Both the position numbers and the translations under genes were made by a program. The notes beneath the pieces are model-generated. The model did no database searches. It was not told the DNA's origin and worked only from the letters and a program-made list of their open reading frames with translations. A stretch of DNA of 41,951 nucleotides from Tepidibacter formicigenes DSM 15518 (GTDB lineage Bacteria > Bacillota > Clostridia > Peptostreptococcales > Peptostreptococcaceae), in contig NZ_FRAE01000020.1 of assembly GCF_900142235.1 (NCBI RefSeq), forward strand, positions 1 to 41,951, in the 5' to 3' direction. Within the stretch, counting starts at the first letter, position 1. The number at the start of each line of letters is the position of its first letter. Shown here piece after piece: positions 18,857 through 27,711 of the stretch.

Positions 18857-19615
18857 TTATAAATTTTTAAAAATGATATTTTTACTACTTTGGAAAAATT
18901 TTTCATTCATTTCTAAAACTATATATTTAACACTTTTTAAATTTAATAAATATTTTATATCTTCTTCACTTAATAATCCAATTTCACTTAATCCTAAGTG
19001 TAAATCACTTTTTCCATCGTTATTACTTAGATGAATAAGTTTAATATAGCTACTTAATTTATTTACATAATCATCACTATTTATTAGATTATGACCACTA
19101 TCATAACAAAATCCAAAGTTATCCTTTTTTACATTCTTAAATATGTATTCAAAATCATTTACATTATCACCTAAATTAACCAAATGTCCTTCTGAAACAT
19201 ATGTATTTTCGATATATATCTCTGCATTGGTTATATTTTCTAGTACCTTCTGAAAAAAACATAGGGTATTATTTAAATATTTTTCCCTATAATTTTTAAC
19301 TCTATTTTTTAAACCGTAGCCTAAATGTAAATTATAGTATTTTACATCTAATATCTTACCTTTTTTATAGTTTTCTATAAAAAAATCAATCCAGCATTTT
19401 CTTATATATTTTATACTTTCACAAGTATTTAATTCCATTGGCATATGAACACCAATACTTATATCATTTTTTTTTAATTCTTCCTTTTCTTCATACAAAA
19501 AATCCCAATCCTCTAAATTATCTATTCCAACTTCTATATGATTAAATCCTAGTTCCTTACATATATCTATTTTTTCTTTTATATCATATGCCATGGCTGA
19601 TATTCCCAGTTTCAA
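18857..19615 (-). CDS. sugar phosphate isomerase/epimerase-type TIM barrel protein
   Basis: The 252-residue protein fits the AP_endonuc_2/xylose isomerase-like family: KLGISAMAYD at the start, YIENTYV near 165 with a metal-ligand Glu, FCYDSGHN near 193, and LIHLSNNDGKSDLHLGLSEIG near 215-236. The reaction is unknown. A GTG at 19624 is in frame, but AGGTGA lies five bases before the TTG at 19615, giving the usual MKLGIS beginning. It overlaps nothing but follows lepB by nine bases, so both are likely in one transcript. Confidence 0.82.
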   Translation of the reverse strand: MKLGISAMAYDIKEKIDICKELGFNHIEVGIDNLEDWDFLYEEKEELKKNDISIGVHMPMELNTCESIKYIRKCWIDFFIENYKKGKILDVKYYNLHLGYGLKNRVKNYREKYLNNTLCFFQKVLENITNAEIYIENTYVSEGHLVNLGDNVNDFEYIFKNVKKDNFGFCYDSGHNLINSDDYVNKLSSYIKLIHLSNNDGKSDLHLGLSEIGLLSEEDIKYLLNLKSVKYIVLEMNEKFFQSSKNIIFKNL

Positions 19616-19624
19616 TTGAATCAC

Positions 19625-20158
19625 CTACTTTAAAAACCCTACCTTATTTAAAGGATAAAGTCTTATAAAAGCTCTTCCTATTATATTATCTTCACTAACC
19701 ATACCAACTCTAGGATCTCTACTATCTAAACTGTTAGGTCTATTATCTCCCATTGCAAATACAAATCCTTCTGGAACAATAGTATCTATATATCCATCTG
19801 TATAATCCCCATTTATATAAGGTTCTTTAATTTCTTTATCATTTACATATACCTTACCACTTATAATCTTTATTTTATCTCCAGGTACAGCTATAACCCT
19901 TTTTACTAAATCCTTTTCTTTTCCATTTTCTTGAGTTAAATGAGATTTAAAGACTACTATATCTCCTCTAGATGGCTCATGTGTTGTATATGGTATCCTA
20001 TTTATTATAAGATAGTCATTTTCTTCAAGTGTTGGATACATAGAATATCCTTTTACAAGAGTTGGTCTTATAAACTGCGTTATAACAAATGCTATCACAA
20101 GTGATATTGCTATTGTTTTAACCCATTCTATAATTTCCTTTTTCAATTTATTGCTCAT
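19625..20158 (-). CDS. lepB: signal peptidase I
   Basis: It cleaves signal peptides of exported proteins. The 177 residues have one membrane anchor (about 10-30), the catalytic Ser in SMYPTL (near 39), the catalytic Lys in DLVKRVIAVPGD (near 86), and the conserved GDNRPNSLDSRD box near 137. An ATG at 20167 is in frame, but AAAGGAG lies almost against it; the ATG at 20158 has nine bases spacing and is preferred. The start overlaps the last four codons of the upstream unknown gene. Confidence 0.95.
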   Translation of the reverse strand: MSNKLKKEIIEWVKTIAISLVIAFVITQFIRPTLVKGYSMYPTLEENDYLIINRIPYTTHEPSRGDIVVFKSHLTQENGKEKDLVKRVIAVPGDKIKIISGKVYVNDKEIKEPYINGDYTDGYIDTIVPEGFVFAMGDNRPNSLDSRDPRVGMVSEDNIIGRAFIRLYPLNKVGFLK

Positions 20159-20969
20159 AGCATTCATCTCCTTTAGTGCTTATATATTTACTTATTAAAT
20201 CTATTATTATATTATTTATATCATCATATTTATCAAATTTTATATCAAAATCTAAATATTCACATGCACTTATAAAATCATCTACAACTTCAAAAGGCTT
20301 TCCATATATAGATTCTATATCTTCTTTACTTACTCCTTTGAATCCATGACCAACAGGAGAATCATTTCTTAACCTAATTAAATTTTCTAATTTTTCGCTA
20401 TTTAATATTTCAAGGGCTTTACTCATTTTCCTAGTTTTTCTCATATATTTGTTTATATATTTAGTTATCCCATGAGTTAGATTACTCGTATATATATTAT
20501 ACCTCTTTCTCAATATATTCAATATATTTTTTTTAGATACCATATACCCAAGCATTGATATTTTATTTTTTCCAGACTGATTTCTTACAAATATATATTT
20601 AAAAAGAGCTTCTTTTAATCTGTATATCCTTCCTAAAAAATCTATATATTCCTCATTTATAAGTTGTATCTTTATATTTTCTATGAATTCAGAAAATATA
20701 GCTTCTGGTTCTCCATCTAATAAATCTATTAAATTGTTTCTAAGTGCTTTTATTTCTTTCCTATTTTTAATTTGTGGTGTTAAACTATCTATTTTTTTTA
20801 TAGAAGTTTTAAAATCAAAATTAACTGAAGATTTACAAGAACTAACAAATGTATGTAAATCTCCATTTTCTATTCCTAGTTCTTCTAATATATCTACTAC
20901 TGCGTCATAATTATATCTGCTTAAAAATTTTAATATTACAAATTCATATTTCTTATCGATACTACCCAT
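20148..20969 (-). CDS. unrecognised protein with HEPN-like RNase motif in the C-terminal half
   Basis: The 273-residue protein is mainly helical, with no signal peptide or membrane segment. RNDSPVGHG (201-209) has the R-x6-H form, with a polar residue after Arg, that marks HEPN ribonucleases. The surrounding pattern (RYNYDAVVDILEE at 18-30; LIRLRNDSPVGHGF; SKEDIESIY) is reminiscent of the effector half of Csm6/TIGR02710-like proteins, here without a CARF sensor domain. This is a motif-level inference. No CRISPR or cas gene is nearby. The gene is directly upstream of and overlaps lepB. ATG with GGGAG seven bases upstream. Confidence 0.6.
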   Translation of the reverse strand: MGSIDKKYEFVILKFLSRYNYDAVVDILEELGIENGDLHTFVSSCKSSVNFDFKTSIKKIDSLTPQIKNRKEIKALRNNLIDLLDGEPEAIFSEFIENIKIQLINEEYIDFLGRIYRLKEALFKYIFVRNQSGKNKISMLGYMVSKKNILNILRKRYNIYTSNLTHGITKYINKYMRKTRKMSKALEILNSEKLENLIRLRNDSPVGHGFKGVSKEDIESIYGKPFEVVDDFISACEYLDFDIKFDKYDDINNIIIDLISKYISTKGDECYEQ

Positions 20970-21066
20970 ATAATCACTCCCACGGATTATAATTTTTATA
21001 ACTAATATTATATTATAATATGCCCTCCTATTTGAATTATTAACACGTTTAAAATTTTAATATTAA

Positions 21067-21093
21067 TAAAGACCCTAAATTTAGGGCCTTTTT
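21067..21093 (-). terminator. terminator of the 5'-nucleotidase gene
   Basis: AAAGaCCCTAAA pairs with TTTAGGGcCTTT, just after the stop codon; the A-rich left side gives TTTATT on the minus strand. Confidence 0.75.
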
Positions 21094-21096
21094 AAA

Positions 21097-23085
21097 TTAC
21101 ATTACAGGTATTTTAATTATTTGATTTGGATATATTAAATTTGGATTTTTTAAATTATTATATTTAGCTAAAGTTTTCCAATCAACATTAAACTTTTTGC
21201 CTATTTTCCAAAGTACATCTCCTTTTTTAACTACATAAGTTTTCTCTACATTATCTTTAACTATTTCTTTAGACTGTTCTTCTTTCTTTTCAATTTTTTG
21301 AGTTTTTTGTTCGGTAGGAATTAATCCCATTTTTTGAAGCTCATATACATTTAAAGATTTTATATTTGGAGTTCTTCCGTCTTCTGAAGTTGGAACTTTT
21401 ATTTTTCCTTCTTTAACTAATTTATAAATAGTATCTTTTAACGGATTATTCAAATCTATACCAATTATTTTCCAATTATTATCGACCTTTGGAGATATAG
21501 TTTTCTTTTCTTTTACATACTGACCTATAAGATTTCTAATACTTCCATCTGCAAATTTTTCAGATGAATCATAAACCTTATCTTCAGCTTTAAAATATCC
21601 ATCTTTAACCATATTTCCAAATCTATAATTATTTACTGCTAAAGTAAATATCATATCATCTGTAACTGGTTTTCCTTTGAATTTAAGATTTACTATTCTT
21701 TGTCCTTCAGGCTTTGATATATCAATATCATACTCAATCCCTGAAAACATATCATAGTTATAACCTCTTATATCAGGATTAAAGCTAATTGTTACATCTC
21801 CATCTTTATATGTATTATAATATCTTGCTGACCATTCCATATAATCCTTTAATTGCTTTCCTGTAACTTTTACTCCAATTAATGTATTTGCATATTTATA
21901 TATATTTGCTACATCTTTTTTCTTAAAATCTCCCTTTAAAAGATTCATATCGCTTTTAAAAGCTGCAGCAGCTGATATATCAGCACCAGAATAGTGCATT
22001 TGAACTTCATTTATAAAGTCTATCAAAGCTGTATCTTCAACTTGTACTCTCGGTATTCCTGGTAATACTTGAGTATCTTTTATAAAATCTTCTGTTACAG
22101 TTCCAATCACAGTATTCGCATCATTTCTAGAAATTTCATGAATTCTTTTGTATTTTTCTTCCAATTCTTTGTCTACTGGATAATTTTTAGTGTATATATT
22201 TTCGCTAGTTTTATCTACTACAATCCATTTTCCATTTTCATTTTTAAGTTTTAAATCTATTTTAGATACTCTATTTCCATAGCTTTTAGGCTCAACAACT
22301 ATTGTATTCCCAATCATCTCACCAGAAATATCACTATGAGCATGCCCCATAATAACAGCAGTAAGCTCTGGATTTGCCTCAATTATAGTTTTACTTCCAT
22401 CAAAATCTGTATATTCATTATCAAGTCCCATATGAAATACTCCAATAAATACATCTGCTTTATCTTTTAATTCTTTTATAACTTTTTTAGTTTCCTCAAC
22501 TGGATTTTTAAATTTAAGTCCTTTAAAATGCTCTGGAGTTGATGCTTCCCATCTAGGTATATTTGGAGTAATCATTCCTATTAGCGCTATTTTAACGCCA
22601 TCTTTTTCTACTATTTTATAAGCATCAAATGCTCTTTCTCCATTTTCTTTGTATGCATTTCCTGCAAGAACTGTTGCTTTAGATGTTTTAACAGCCTTAT
22701 TTAATGCATCAAGCCCAAAATTAAATTCATGATTACCTAATGTCCATGTATCATATCCTATATCATTCATAACCTCTATTATTGGATTTTTTTCTTCATC
22801 TTGAAAAAGCTCAATAGAGTTATCTTGAGTTGTATCTCCTGCATCTACTAAAATTACATTTTTATTTTTACTTTTTATGTCTTTTACTACTGATGCAATT
22901 TTTAGATACCCTGCATCTTTATCCTCTGAATCTAATGCATAGTCCCAAGGGAATATTCTTCCATGAACATCACTAGTTCCGAGTATAGTTATATTAGTTT
23001 CTTTTTCATTTGCAACAGCTCCTATAGGCGTAACTACACTTATTAATAATGCCATTATAATTAATATTGATACTTTTTTTCTCAA
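21097..23085 (-). CDS. secreted 5'-nucleotidase / cyclic-nucleotide phosphodiesterase family protein with LysM
   Basis: The 662-residue protein has an N-terminal signal peptide (about 1-25), a calcineurin-like metallophosphatase domain with ligand motifs TSDVHGR, DAGDTTQD, GNHEFNFG and GHAHSD (about 30-260), a 5'-nucleotidase C-terminal domain (about 335-530), a Lys/Glu-rich linker and one LysM (about 615-660) that should hold it on peptidoglycan. It probably releases phosphate from extracellular nucleotides. The start is TTG at 23085 with GGAGGG upstream. It is a single gene. Confidence 0.92.
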   Translation of the reverse strand: MRKKVSILIIMALLISVVTPIGAVANEKETNITILGTSDVHGRIFPWDYALDSEDKDAGYLKIASVVKDIKSKNKNVILVDAGDTTQDNSIELFQDEEKNPIIEVMNDIGYDTWTLGNHEFNFGLDALNKAVKTSKATVLAGNAYKENGERAFDAYKIVEKDGVKIALIGMITPNIPRWEASTPEHFKGLKFKNPVEETKKVIKELKDKADVFIGVFHMGLDNEYTDFDGSKTIIEANPELTAVIMGHAHSDISGEMIGNTIVVEPKSYGNRVSKIDLKLKNENGKWIVVDKTSENIYTKNYPVDKELEEKYKRIHEISRNDANTVIGTVTEDFIKDTQVLPGIPRVQVEDTALIDFINEVQMHYSGADISAAAAFKSDMNLLKGDFKKKDVANIYKYANTLIGVKVTGKQLKDYMEWSARYYNTYKDGDVTISFNPDIRGYNYDMFSGIEYDIDISKPEGQRIVNLKFKGKPVTDDMIFTLAVNNYRFGNMVKDGYFKAEDKVYDSSEKFADGSIRNLIGQYVKEKKTISPKVDNNWKIIGIDLNNPLKDTIYKLVKEGKIKVPTSEDGRTPNIKSLNVYELQKMGLIPTEQKTQKIEKKEEQSKEIVKDNVEKTYVVKKGDVLWKIGKKFNVDWKTLAKYNNLKNPNLIYPNQIIKIPVM

Positions 23086-23201
23086 AAATAAACCCTCCTC
23101 TTTTATTAGTATTTAATTAAAAACAATATAGGATTTCTTACATACAATATAATATTCTACATAAGATAACATTTTCCTCCATTTTTAATTTAATTTTTAT
23201 A

Positions 23202-23230
23202 TTGAATTTACAAATATCTGCTGATATTCT
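23202..23230 (+). promoter_or_regulatory. possible sigma-A promoter of the MltG-like gene
   Basis: TTGAAT and TATTCT are separated by 17 bases, followed by GGGAGG and the start codon at 23257. Moderate match to the consensus in a region where AT-rich chance matches are common. Confidence 0.4.
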
Positions 23231-23256
23231 AAAATATATAAGGGAGGTAATATACT

Positions 23257-23685
23257 ATGGAAAAACTCAAAGATATTCTTTATGAAATAAGTGACCTAAT
23301 TCTTGGATTTGTAGTTCTTTTAGTAATAATTTCTACTATAGGTTGGCAGCTTTATGGTTGGTTTGACTCTAGTGAGGCAAAAAGTGCATTTAAAATTGAT
23401 AATGAAATTAAAGTAGAAGATAAAATACCTAACAATTCTATCAAAAAAAATACTACTGAAAATCCCAAAATAACTATACAAGAAATAGTAAGCTTTGAAA
23501 TTAAATCTGGACAAACAGGAATAAAAATAGCTGAAAACTTAAAGAATTTAGAACTTATTGATTCTGTAGATGATTTTTTAAATACTCTTAAAAAATCTAA
23601 CTTAGAAAACTCTATGAAAGCAGGTACTTATAAAATAACAAAAGGTTCTTCCTTAGAAGAAATTATACATATACTTACAAAATAG
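23257..23685 (+). CDS. short membrane-anchored MltG/YceG-like protein, catalytic domain absent
   Basis: The 142-residue protein has a short cytoplasmic start, one membrane segment (about 14-32), a linker, and a domain at 75-142 (FEIKSGQTGIKIAENLKNL, then SLEEIIHIL) that resembles the N-terminal LysM-like part of the endolytic transglycosylase MltG. The catalytic Glu domain of the ~340-residue enzyme is missing, and no remnant of it follows before the terminator, so this may be a genuine short protein and not a decayed enzyme. ATG with GGGAGG nine bases upstream. Confidence 0.75.
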   Translation: MEKLKDILYEISDLILGFVVLLVIISTIGWQLYGWFDSSEAKSAFKIDNEIKVEDKIPNNSIKKNTTENPKITIQEIVSFEIKSGQTGIKIAENLKNLELIDSVDDFLNTLKKSNLENSMKAGTYKITKGSSLEEIIHILTK

Positions 23686-23687
23686 CA

Positions 23688-23720
23688 AAAGGCTGTCATT
23701 ATGCATTGACAGCCTTTTTA
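23688..23720. terminator. bidirectional terminator between converging MltG-like and GGDEF-EAL genes
   Basis: AAAAGGCTGTCA pairs with TGACAGCCTTTTT. T-runs on both strands; the stem contains the last codons of the GGDEF-EAL gene. Confidence 0.88.
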
Positions 23721-25384
23721 TATCTCTCTTTTAACATATCTTCAATTTCTTTTACAGGCACAGGTTTGCTGAATAAATAACCTTGATATTCTTCACAGTT
23801 AAAATCATTTAAAAGCTTTAATTGTTCTTGAGTTTCTACTCCCTCTGCTAATACTTTTAAATTTAACGCTTTAGCCATATCTATTATAGCTCTCATTATT
23901 GCACTATTTATATTGTTTGAACATATTTCATCAACAAATGATTTATCAATCTTTAATACATCTATTGGAAAATCTTTTAAATAACTTAATGATGAATATC
24001 CTTTTCCAAAGTCATCTAAAAGTATCCTTATTCCTTTTAATCTTAACTGACCTAAAACCTTATAAGCATATTCCTTATCTCTCATAGCAGCTGTTTCAGT
24101 AATTTCTATGCTTATAAGTGAAGGGTCAATCTTTGTATTTATTAAAATTGACTCTACCTTTTCAACAAAATTACTTTCATTGAGTAGTTTTGGTGAAATA
24201 TTTACAGAAATATTTACTGGATCTAAACCTTTATCTTCCCATTCTTTAACTTGAATACAAGCTAATTCTAATATATATTCGTCTAACTTTTTAATAAGAC
24301 CAGTTTCTTCTGCTACAGATATAAAATTATTAGGATAAATTAAACCCTTTTCAGGATGATTCCATCTTACTAATGCTTCAAGACCTATAACTTTATCTGT
24401 TTTAATATCAACCTTAGGTTGATAGTGAAGAATAAACTCTCTTTTTTCTAGTCCTACTCTAAGGCTTTCTGCTATATCAAATTTCTTCTCTATTTGATTA
24501 TTCATTTTGCAATCATAAAATTGGTAGCTATTTCCTTCTTTTTCCTTAGTCTTATACATAGCTATATCTGCATTTTTCATCAATTCCTCTATATTTTTCC
24601 CATTTTCAGGAAATATAGATATTCCAATACTACATGTTATATGAATTGATTTTTCTTTCAATATAAATGGTTTTTCAAAGTTATCTAAAATTTTTCTAGA
24701 AATATGTACTATTTCATCTTTATCATTAATATCACTTAATATTATTATAAACTCATCTCCGCCCAATCGTGCAATATAATCATCTTTTTTAATAATTTTT
24801 CTTAACCTACTAGCAACCTCTTTAAGAACATAATCTCCTGCACTATGCCCTAATGAGTCATTTATAAATTTAAATTTATCTAAATCTATAAATAATATAC
24901 CTACTTTACTATTATTTTTTAATGCTTTATTAATAGTTGAATTTAAATTATTTTCTATGACTCTCCTATTTGGTAGATTAGTTAATGGATCATTATAAGC
25001 TACATATTTTAATTTCTTTAAAAGTTTTTCTTTTTCTCTAATAGCTTTATAAAAACCATAAGCAATAAATATCACTCCTAATACTAGAAAAATTTTCTCA
25101 AATAAAGTATCAATCCATTCTGGTATTGAAATAAATTTAAGTTCATCAATAGAATCTGTAAGCAATGATATTGAAAATATTATCCATCCAATGCTTAAAT
25201 ATCTTATTTTTAAATCTATTGATAAAAAAATACAAATTACAGCAAAAATAAAGCATACACCTTCAACTACAAAATCAAATATGTTTATAGGCAAACTATT
25301 TTTAGACGATATAATTATTGTTGCCAAAAACAACAGCATTAAAAAAAATAATCCCGATATATTTTTATAATGTCTTTTATTCAT
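23699..25384 (-). CDS. membrane GGDEF-EAL protein (c-di-GMP synthesis/degradation)
   Basis: The 561-residue protein has about four N-terminal membrane segments (12-112), a GGDEF domain (about 125-290) and an EAL domain (about 305-555). The GGDEF motif is intact at 208-212. The inhibitory site before it reads KKDD, with Lys in place of the Arg of RxxD, so product inhibition may be weak. The EAL signature (EALVRW at 337-342, ITETA, LDDFGKGYSS at 456-465, EGVET) is complete, so both activities are possible. No c-di-GMP riboswitch was seen upstream. ATG with GGAGGATATAT. Confidence 0.92.
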   Translation of the reverse strand: MNKRHYKNISGLFFLMLLFLATIIISSKNSLPINIFDFVVEGVCFIFAVICIFLSIDLKIRYLSIGWIIFSISLLTDSIDELKFISIPEWIDTLFEKIFLVLGVIFIAYGFYKAIREKEKLLKKLKYVAYNDPLTNLPNRRVIENNLNSTINKALKNNSKVGILFIDLDKFKFINDSLGHSAGDYVLKEVASRLRKIIKKDDYIARLGGDEFIIILSDINDKDEIVHISRKILDNFEKPFILKEKSIHITCSIGISIFPENGKNIEELMKNADIAMYKTKEKEGNSYQFYDCKMNNQIEKKFDIAESLRVGLEKREFILHYQPKVDIKTDKVIGLEALVRWNHPEKGLIYPNNFISVAEETGLIKKLDEYILELACIQVKEWEDKGLDPVNISVNISPKLLNESNFVEKVESILINTKIDPSLISIEITETAAMRDKEYAYKVLGQLRLKGIRILLDDFGKGYSSLSYLKDFPIDVLKIDKSFVDEICSNNINSAIMRAIIDMAKALNLKVLAEGVETQEQLKLLNDFNCEEYQGYLFSKPVPVKEIEDMLKERYKKAVNA

Positions 25385-25407
25385 ATATATCCTCCAATTA
25401 AGTCATA

Positions 25408-25442
25408 TATAATCTTATATATTCAAAATATATAAGATTATA
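25408..25442. other. 16-bp perfect AT-rich hairpin between rsmF-like and GGDEF-EAL genes
   Basis: Arms TATAATCTTATATATT and AATATATAAGATTATA enclose three bases. It lies about 24 bases upstream of the GGDEF-EAL start and downstream of the methyltransferase gene. No T-run follows on the minus strand, so it is not a standard terminator; it could stabilise an RNA end or affect translation. Confidence 0.5.
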
Positions 25443-25582
25443 AAATTCTACAAAACTATGTCATTTCATATATATTATATCATTTCAAATGAAAAATTTA
25501 CATTCTAACCGATTATATTTATATTTTTTAATACTTTTTTACTATATCAAATAATATATTAGGTGGCATTTTTATACTTATT

Positions 25583-26881
25583 TTAATATTTTATTCTAAG
25601 TCCTTTTGGGTAATGATTTTTGAGTATTCCATTAGATTCTTTACCCCATCCAAGAGGAAACCCCTCTACTGTAACTAATACCCAACCTCTACTCTCACCT
25701 GTATTTAATATATTTCCTCTTAAATAATCCATTGCCTCTTTAGAGTCTAATTTTAAATTATGTACAAATTTCACGTCTTCTTTCTTTAAATAGTGAGATA
25801 ATGCATGAGATGGTTCAAATCTATTTTTCTTTAAAGTTCCAAGATGTAGTCCACTCCTTAAAACTTTTATTCCTTTTAAGCTTGGATATTCATTTGGAGC
25901 TAAATATAAGTTATCTCCTTTTAATTCTAAATTACCTTCAATTTTTATATTTAAAAATTTTTTCTCAAATTCTTTAAAGTCTTTTATCTCATTTGTAAGC
26001 TTTTTGATTTTACTCATTTTAAGTTTACTTTCAACTTTAGAATTTTTTTTCATTTTAGCAACAAAATGACCTTCTCCTTTTACTTTATGAGGCCATAGTC
26101 TTTCCATATGTAAAAGAGCTATATCTTCATGTTTACTTAAAAAATTATTTATAACATCTTCATTTTCTTCTTTTGCAAAAGTGCAAGTAGAATATACAAG
26201 TATTCCTTCTGTATTTAGCATATTATAAGCTCTATCTAATAACTCTTCTTGTATACTCCTACATTCAAGTACTTTATCATATGTCCAATCTTTTATTGCA
26301 CCTTCATCTTTTCTAAACATCCCCTCACCAGAACAAGGTGCATCTATAATTATTTTATCAAAATATCCTTTAAATATTTTTTCAAGTTCTCTAGCTGATG
26401 AATTAGTTATTATAACATTTTTAGCTCCAAATCTTTCTATGTTTTCTCCTAAAGCTTTTACTCTAATATTGTTTATTTCATTAGATACTAAAAGTCCACT
26501 TCCATTTAATTTTGAAGCTATATATGTAGATTTTCCACCAGGAGCTGCACAAATGTCTAGTACTTTATCACCTTCTTTTATATCTAAATTTGGAACTACA
26601 GCCATGGCAGAAGGCTCCTGAAGATAATAAACTCCAGCTTCATGAAGAGGATTTTTCCCTGGTCTTACTTCTTCATCATCATAGTAAAAACCTTCTTTAC
26701 ACCAAGAAATAGGGGTTAAATTAAATAACCCCATATTTAAAAAGTCTTCTACAGATATTTTTAAATTATTAATTCTAAGACCTGTAGTTTTTCTATCTTT
26801 ATAGGATTTTAAAAAATCATCATATTCTTCACCTAAAATTTCCTTCATATCTTCTAAAAATTTTTGTGGCAAATTAATCAA
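25583..26881 (-). CDS. RsmF/NOP2-type rRNA cytosine-C5 methyltransferase
   Basis: It is expected to methylate a cytosine of 16S rRNA using S-adenosylmethionine. The 432 residues include SAM motif I CAAPGGKSTYIA (near 108), motif IV DAPCSGEGMF (near 180) and motif VI STCTFAKEENE (near 233), with both catalytic Cys residues. The C-terminal part matches the RsmF-specific domain with a PUA-like fold. The start is TTG at 26881 with AGGAGAG upstream; it overlaps the PrsW stop by four bases, so translation is probably coupled. The target base cannot be assigned exactly. Confidence 0.9.
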   Translation of the reverse strand: MINLPQKFLEDMKEILGEEYDDFLKSYKDRKTTGLRINNLKISVEDFLNMGLFNLTPISWCKEGFYYDDEEVRPGKNPLHEAGVYYLQEPSAMAVVPNLDIKEGDKVLDICAAPGGKSTYIASKLNGSGLLVSNEINNIRVKALGENIERFGAKNVIITNSSARELEKIFKGYFDKIIIDAPCSGEGMFRKDEGAIKDWTYDKVLECRSIQEELLDRAYNMLNTEGILVYSTCTFAKEENEDVINNFLSKHEDIALLHMERLWPHKVKGEGHFVAKMKKNSKVESKLKMSKIKKLTNEIKDFKEFEKKFLNIKIEGNLELKGDNLYLAPNEYPSLKGIKVLRSGLHLGTLKKNRFEPSHALSHYLKKEDVKFVHNLKLDSKEAMDYLRGNILNTGESRGWVLVTVEGFPLGWGKESNGILKNHYPKGLRIKY

Positions 26882-27597
26882 AATTCTTCTCTCCTTTTGT
26901 TGTTGATTCTTCCAAATGTATCTCTTGAGTTCTTAGTATATTCATTCAATTTATCTAAATTAATCTTCCATAAGTATAACACATAAGGAATAAATAATAC
27001 CATAAGTATAGGCATATTAGCAATTAAAATAAAATCAAATATGCCATGTAAAATTACAGGTACTATAAGAGATTTTCTTAAAAATTCTTTGCATTTTGAC
27101 TCTTCTTGGACACAGTATTTAGCTAAAGAAAGATAATAACCCATTGTTACTCCAAATAGCATATGAGCAGGAACAGATAATATTCCTCTTCCTATTCCTA
27201 TATAAGGATTTGAAGCAAATCTAAAAACAACATACATAACATTCTCTACTGTTGCAAACCCAAGAGATGAAAATGTACAATAAACTATACCATCTAGTTT
27301 TTCATTAAAATGATGACTTTTAAATGCACTTTTTAATACAACAAATCTTTTAAAATATTCTTCTGTAAACCCAGCTACTAAAAAAGCTGTATATAAAGGC
27401 CACATAATACCAGAAAACACATTAAATCTACTTAAAAATTTTTCAACAACTATAGTAGGAATTACTGATAAACATCCTAATATAAATACTTTAAGTAAAA
27501 GGTCAACTGGCTCTTTATCATACCTATCAGTAAGATATATACCAAATGCTAATGCTAGCCCTGGAGCTATAGCTATAAGTAAAAGTTTTAAATCCAT
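26878..27597 (-). CDS. PrsW family intramembrane metalloprotease
   Basis: The 239-residue protein is almost all membrane helices. Conserved blocks are TDRYDKEP in the first loop, FTEEYFKR near 92 (double Glu), GFATVENVMYV near 127, HMLFGVTMGYYL near 158 and HGIFDFIL near 195; the Glu/His residues fit the CPBP-like active site. PrsW in Bacillus cleaves the anti-sigma factor RsiW (family knowledge); no sigma gene is nearby. The open frame reaches an ATG at 27636, but AGGAGG lies ten bases before the ATG at 27597, which I choose. Confidence 0.85.
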   Translation of the reverse strand: MDLKLLLIAIAPGLALAFGIYLTDRYDKEPVDLLLKVFILGCLSVIPTIVVEKFLSRFNVFSGIMWPLYTAFLVAGFTEEYFKRFVVLKSAFKSHHFNEKLDGIVYCTFSSLGFATVENVMYVVFRFASNPYIGIGRGILSVPAHMLFGVTMGYYLSLAKYCVQEESKCKEFLRKSLIVPVILHGIFDFILIANMPILMVLFIPYVLYLWKINLDKLNEYTKNSRDTFGRINNKRREEF

Positions 27598-27711
27598 AAA
27601 ATAGCGCCCTCCTAAATATATAACTATTGTTATCATTTATAATTCCCAAAATCACTTAACAAAATATATTTTTTTTCATATTATATAATAGTTTAATTTA
27701 GGAGGGATAAA

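Noticed and set aside
25385-25582. c-di-GMP riboswitch upstream of the GGDEF-EAL gene
   Set aside because: The conserved core of type I or II switches is absent.
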